From assembly GCA_017883345.1 (NCBI GenBank), contig JADGNT010000127.1:1-9659 (forward strand): a DNA stretch of 9,659 bases, written 5' to 3'. The position numbers and the translations under genes are program-made. Under the pieces are notes generated by a model that ran no database searches, had not been told where the DNA came from, and saw only the letters and a program-made list of their open reading frames with translations. This DNA comes from Candidatus Solibacter sp. (GTDB lineage: Bacteria > Acidobacteriota > Terriglobia > Bryobacterales > Bryobacteraceae). This document shows positions 6,861 to 9,659 of the stretch, one piece after another (positions within the stretch are counted from its first letter, which is position 1; the number at the start of each line of letters is the position of its first letter).

Positions 6861-8240
6861 TTAGTGCAGGCTTCGCCTTACCGGCTGCCCGCTGCCGGCC
6901 TCACCGCCGCGCGCCCTGAGGCTGACTTTGACCGGAGTGTTCGCCGGGAGAACCATGTCCTCTCCTCGTGCGATGAAGGTCGAGTATACGCTGAATCCTG
7001 CGCCGGTGAAAGCCATACCCGAAGCCAAGGTACGGGAGGTCTGGGCCAACAGCGTGCCAATCCACCCGAGTCCCACGGCCCCCGATTCGGCGCGCCCTGC
7101 TATGTCTTGATCGGGCACACCTTGGGCATTATAGTCCTGATGAAACGACAGGCCGCTGACAGCTATCGCAATGGCTGGGAAAATGAACCGCGTCTTAGGG
7201 CTCCTGGCGCGCGCGGCCCCTTCCGAGTCGAGCGCCAGGTGGGCATCAACGTTCGCCTCCACACCCTCCAGGTAGCCTTGGATGCCTTGCACGGTGCCCG
7301 CCGGCAGCTTGATCTGGCGGAACACAAACAGCACCTTCCCGTTGCGGTGAAAGCGGCGAGCGGGTTGCGCCGCCACGACATCCCCGAGGAGCCGGCTGCC
7401 TTCCGGAATCAGCAGGCCATGATCGGCCGAGAATACGGGTCGGGTCACGACCGCTTCCACGCGCGCTCCTCTTCGGGCCGTCGCGGAACTGATCTCCGTG
7501 AGCAGGCGCGCGTAAACCTCCTGAGCCTCGCCTGCGGCAACGGCAAGGCAATCGGTTCGCGCTTCGACGGGTCTTGGCGCCGCGGTCAGCGGTTCCTGTA
7601 ATACGCCGCTGAAAAGCGTCCCCGCCGGCCAGGCTTGCCGGTGATAGGGAAGCATACCGAACAGAGTGGATTTCAGCCGGCTCAGCTTGCCCGGCGCGGT
7701 GAAGGCGCGAATCGCTGCCTGGTCCATTTCTTTGAACCCGTCTCGTGTGCCTGTGAGGGCTGAGTTGTGCCCTTCCGCCTTCTTCCGTGGCGTCGCGATA
7801 CGCAGGGTGTGTGCCGTGCCGCGCGAGGGGGAAGTGCGCAGCGGCAGCCGCGAACCGTCGCTCAGCACCAACGCGTCAAACTGCGCACGAACTTCTCGCG
7901 GCGGTGTGAAGTTGCCATTCAGAATCGCCGTGAGGCGGCGGCGCGCGGGCACCCCGCCGATTTCAGCAATGTGGCCTTCCACTACGCTTCCGGCCGGAAG
8001 CGCCACCCGATCGAAAACGTAAATCGGTTCCACCAGCCGTCCCTGGATCGGTTCGCCCACACGCTTGATGGCGACACGCCGTTCCAGTGCCACACGAAGC
8101 GGTACGCCAGCGGGAACCGTAGTCCCAGGCTGAGCGCCTGGAGCCACGGGAGTCTTCTGTGCCAGACATGCCACGGCAATTGTCAACCAGACGATGCATC
8201 CACGCATCAGTGATTTCTTCCAGTCCGTAGTGTTGCGCAT
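6861..8240 (-). CDS. exported protein with two VirB10/TrbI-like beta repeats, function unknown
   Basis: This 459-residue protein has no assigned function. A signal peptide lies at about 12-27 (hydrophobic GCIVWLTIAVACLA, cleavage before Gln28); Met12 may be the real start, since GGAAGA lies about 8 bases upstream. The body holds LPAGT-like elements at 42-45, 81-84, 204-207, 279-282, 312-315 and 431-434. Residues 62-94 and 257-290 are similar to each other: each reads roughly Gly-x-x-(Val/Ile)-x-(Ala/Gly), then xPx(Phe/Tyr), then (Leu/Ile)Px-Gly-Ser and Gly-(Asp/His). The second copy, with LLIPEGSRLLGD then FVFRQIKLPAG, strongly recalls the VirB10/TrbI C-terminal beta domain. No other type IV secretion gene is present, so a conjugation role is unlikely. 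A hydrophobic stretch sits at 352-364 and a Gly/Ala-rich one at 387-417. It may share a transcript with the phosphatase gene 92 bp upstream. Confidence 0.75.
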   Translation of the reverse strand: MRNTTDWKKSLMRGCIVWLTIAVACLAQKTPVAPGAQPGTTVPAGVPLRVALERRVAIKRVGEPIQGRLVEPIYVFDRVALPAGSVVEGHIAEIGGVPARRRLTAILNGNFTPPREVRAQFDALVLSDGSRLPLRTSPSRGTAHTLRIATPRKKAEGHNSALTGTRDGFKEMDQAAIRAFTAPGKLSRLKSTLFGMLPYHRQAWPAGTLFSGVLQEPLTAAPRPVEARTDCLAVAAGEAQEVYARLLTEISSATARRGARVEAVVTRPVFSADHGLLIPEGSRLLGDVVAAQPARRFHRNGKVLFVFRQIKLPAGTVQGIQGYLEGVEANVDAHLALDSEGAARARSPKTRFIFPAIAIAVSGLSFHQDYNAQGVPDQDIAGRAESGAVGLGWIGTLLAQTSRTLASGMAFTGAGFSVYSTFIARGEDMVLPANTPVKVSLRARGGEAGSGQPVRRSLH

Positions 8241-8287
8241 ATGGGCCTACAGGTCTTCAGTCTGCCGAAAAGAGTTATCCAACGTAA

Positions 8288-8309
8288 ATGCACCGAAACC
8301 CCATGCACC
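8288..8309. promoter_or_regulatory. paired direct repeat in the intergenic region, possible operator
   Basis: ATGCACC occurs twice (8288-8294 and 8303-8309), 15 bases apart start to start, in the 92-bp gap between the two minus-strand genes. On the transcribed strand this is GGTGCAT-N8-GGTGCAT. The spacing is about 1.5 helical turns, so a bound dimer would not meet both copies on the same face. I see no clear promoter hexamers beside it; chance is a real possibility. Confidence 0.2.
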
Positions 8310-8332
8310 TGGTGGTCGGCGCGGTCAGGAAC

Positions 8333-9646
8333 TTAGTGCGCCCGGTCGGCGGACAGCGGGTCAATCTCCTGCTTCGCTATCGCAACGAAATTCTGAAACG
8401 GGCAGTCGAAGGTCGTATTGCGGACACTACAACCGGGGATGAAAATCGGGGCCTTGGCCGGTGGCGTATTGAGCGTCAGGGCGGTGCGATTGCGCAACTG
8501 GTCCAAAGTCTGCGCGATGTAAGAGGCCCGGACGATGAACTCCCCGGTGCTCTGCGACTGGCGAAGTTCGAACACCAGGGCGCCGCCCGGAGCACAGTAG
8601 TTTGCCTGGTAACCCGGCAGCATCCAGTCAAGATGGAACAGGCCGGCGAGTCCGGTGACATTGACGTCCGAAGCGACCAGCATGATCACCTTGCTCGACG
8701 GATTTCCCAGTGCGCCCGTCATCGCATTCCCGGTGGCTGCCTGAACCATGGAGCGCACCACGTGCGAGGCCAGATTGGAACTTTGCACGCCGGCCAGATA
8801 GGGCGTGCGGAACTCCAGATCGAAGGCCAGAGTGATGAATCGCGAGGTCTGGCTGACGCCGCCGACCGTCAACTGGCCCCAACCGACGTCTGAAGCCGGC
8901 AGCCCTTCCGCGTACTCCATGACGAAGGGATCGATAGTATTCGCAACCGTGATCAGGCCTCCGAGGTTGACCGGCATACCGGGCGCTCCGGCGGTAACGT
9001 CGATGGGAATCGTGGTGACGTCGCCCGTACCCGCCGGGGTTCCGGGCACCGGAGTCTGGCTGGCGGGGTAGTTGAACAAAACCGAGCGCGTGAGGGCCAG
9101 CTCCGCGGCATAGGCGGAGGCCAACGACTGCGGATTGCCGCCGAGACGTCCCATCACGGCCGCGATCGCCATTTGCTGATCGAGCCGCGCGACGCCCGCA
9201 CCCACCGGATCGAACAGCGGGTCGCTGTCCATTGGGCTGTAGGAAGTGACGTTTACGCCGGCCGTCGGAAGCATGCCGGCCGCGAAGGCCTGCGCGGTGG
9301 CCACGGTTCGTTGCAGCACGTTGGCCCGGAAATAAACAAATGCGGCGTCGGCCAGGTCGTTGCCGGTCAGCAGTCCCTCCTTTGTGAGCCAGAGACGGTA
9401 GTAGCTGCCGAGGATGGTCTCAAGCGTGGCGCCGTTGTCGGTCAGGATGCCCGGCGCAACGCTGAACACCGGGAATGGCCGCACGGAGTAACTGTTCAGA
9501 TAGCTGTTGGACGCAACGGGAGATCGCACACTGTGACGGCCGAAGATGATCACCTGCTTGAGTTGGGTATCATCGACGGGCTGAGCTGTGACAAAGGAAA
9601 CGCAGAACAGAGCTAAGGTGACGGGCCGTAGGAAATGAATTTTCAT
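8333..9646 (-). CDS. histidine acid phosphatase-family secreted protein (phytase/AppA-like), altered HD motif
   Basis: This 437-residue secreted protein belongs to the histidine phosphatase superfamily, branch 2 (phytases, acid phosphatases, glucose-1-phosphatase), which hydrolyse phosphate monoesters in the periplasm. A signal peptide covers 1-21 (cleavage TA-QP). The N-terminal catalytic motif is R37-H38-SV-R41-SP, the family's RHGxRxP with Gly replaced by Ser. QRTVATAQAFAAGM (112-125) matches the conserved Arg-Thr helix. FRTPYLAG (279-286) and APGGALVFELR (352-362) are also family-like. The C-terminal HD motif appears as Ser326-Asp327 (LVASDVN), so the usual His is missing. Cys351, 406 and 415 could form a disulfide. 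GGTGA lies 4 bases before the ATG and supports the start. The promoter is outside the window. Fold assignment is firm; enzymatic activity is uncertain. Confidence 0.85.
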   Translation of the reverse strand: MKIHFLRPVTLALFCVSFVTAQPVDDTQLKQVIIFGRHSVRSPVASNSYLNSYSVRPFPVFSVAPGILTDNGATLETILGSYYRLWLTKEGLLTGNDLADAAFVYFRANVLQRTVATAQAFAAGMLPTAGVNVTSYSPMDSDPLFDPVGAGVARLDQQMAIAAVMGRLGGNPQSLASAYAAELALTRSVLFNYPASQTPVPGTPAGTGDVTTIPIDVTAGAPGMPVNLGGLITVANTIDPFVMEYAEGLPASDVGWGQLTVGGVSQTSRFITLAFDLEFRTPYLAGVQSSNLASHVVRSMVQAATGNAMTGALGNPSSKVIMLVASDVNVTGLAGLFHLDWMLPGYQANYCAPGGALVFELRQSQSTGEFIVRASYIAQTLDQLRNRTALTLNTPPAKAPIFIPGCSVRNTTFDCPFQNFVAIAKQEIDPLSADRAH

Positions 9647-9659
9647 ATTTCACCAAGTG

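Noticed and set aside
6450..7601. Plus-strand 383-codon frame crossing the 23-bp array
   Set aside because: It starts inside ypfJ, runs through the tandem repeat and then antisense to the VirB10-like gene; the repeat period is not a multiple of three and no domain is visible.
6861..8240. Type IV secretion component (VirB10) as a functional call
   Set aside because: Only part of the protein resembles VirB10, it lacks the usual single inner-membrane helix with proline-rich linker, and no other virB/tra gene is nearby.

Overview
The window is GC-rich DNA from a bacterium with a Gram-negative envelope: it encodes a TonB-dependent outer-membrane receptor and two proteins with export signals. The mix of genes and the hairpin-rich intergenic repeats suggest an Acidobacteriota chromosome of the Bryobacterales/Solibacter type. 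That placement is inference from style, since there is no marker gene. The content looks like ordinary chromosomal housekeeping and accessory genes; no phage, plasmid, CRISPR or defence genes were recognised.

Layout. At the left edge lies a minus-strand tRNA-Lys(CUU) with its own sigma70-like promoter, which overlaps the stop codon of the next gene. That gene (216-2087, minus) encodes a large membrane-anchored iron-sulfur oxidoreductase (haem b-type membrane domain, two 4Fe-4S sites, two CCG domains), the type that passes electrons from flavoproteins to the quinone pool. Divergent from it is a UDP-glucuronate decarboxylase-like sugar-nucleotide enzyme (2159-3100, plus), best read from a TTG start behind a strong Shine-Dalgarno. 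A short minus-strand protein resembling the PCP_red domain follows (3325-3585). It sits back-to-back with a BtuB-type TonB-dependent receptor (3629-5416, plus), also best read from TTG. Next come a terminator, a probable minus-strand gene remnant (5477-5779), a YpfJ-family zinc metallopeptidase (5768-6637, plus), a 23-bp tandem repeat, an exported protein with two VirB10-like repeats (6861-8240, minus), and a histidine acid phosphatase-family secreted protein (8333-9646, minus) whose start is just inside the right edge.

Organisation. From 216 to 8240 successive genes alternate strand, so there is little operon structure; only the last two minus-strand genes could share a transcript. Each of the three convergent gene ends carries its own cluster of hairpins (3110-3160 plus 3232-3284; 5420-5464; 6669-6802). 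The genes do not form an obvious pathway. Five products are membrane-bound or exported, so envelope and respiration functions dominate.

No convincing new multi-gene system is visible. The most useful leads are the substituted HD motif in the phosphatase-like protein, the duplicated VirB10-like exported protein, the 23-bp repeat array, and the start-less coding-like frame antisense to the ypfJ 5' end.
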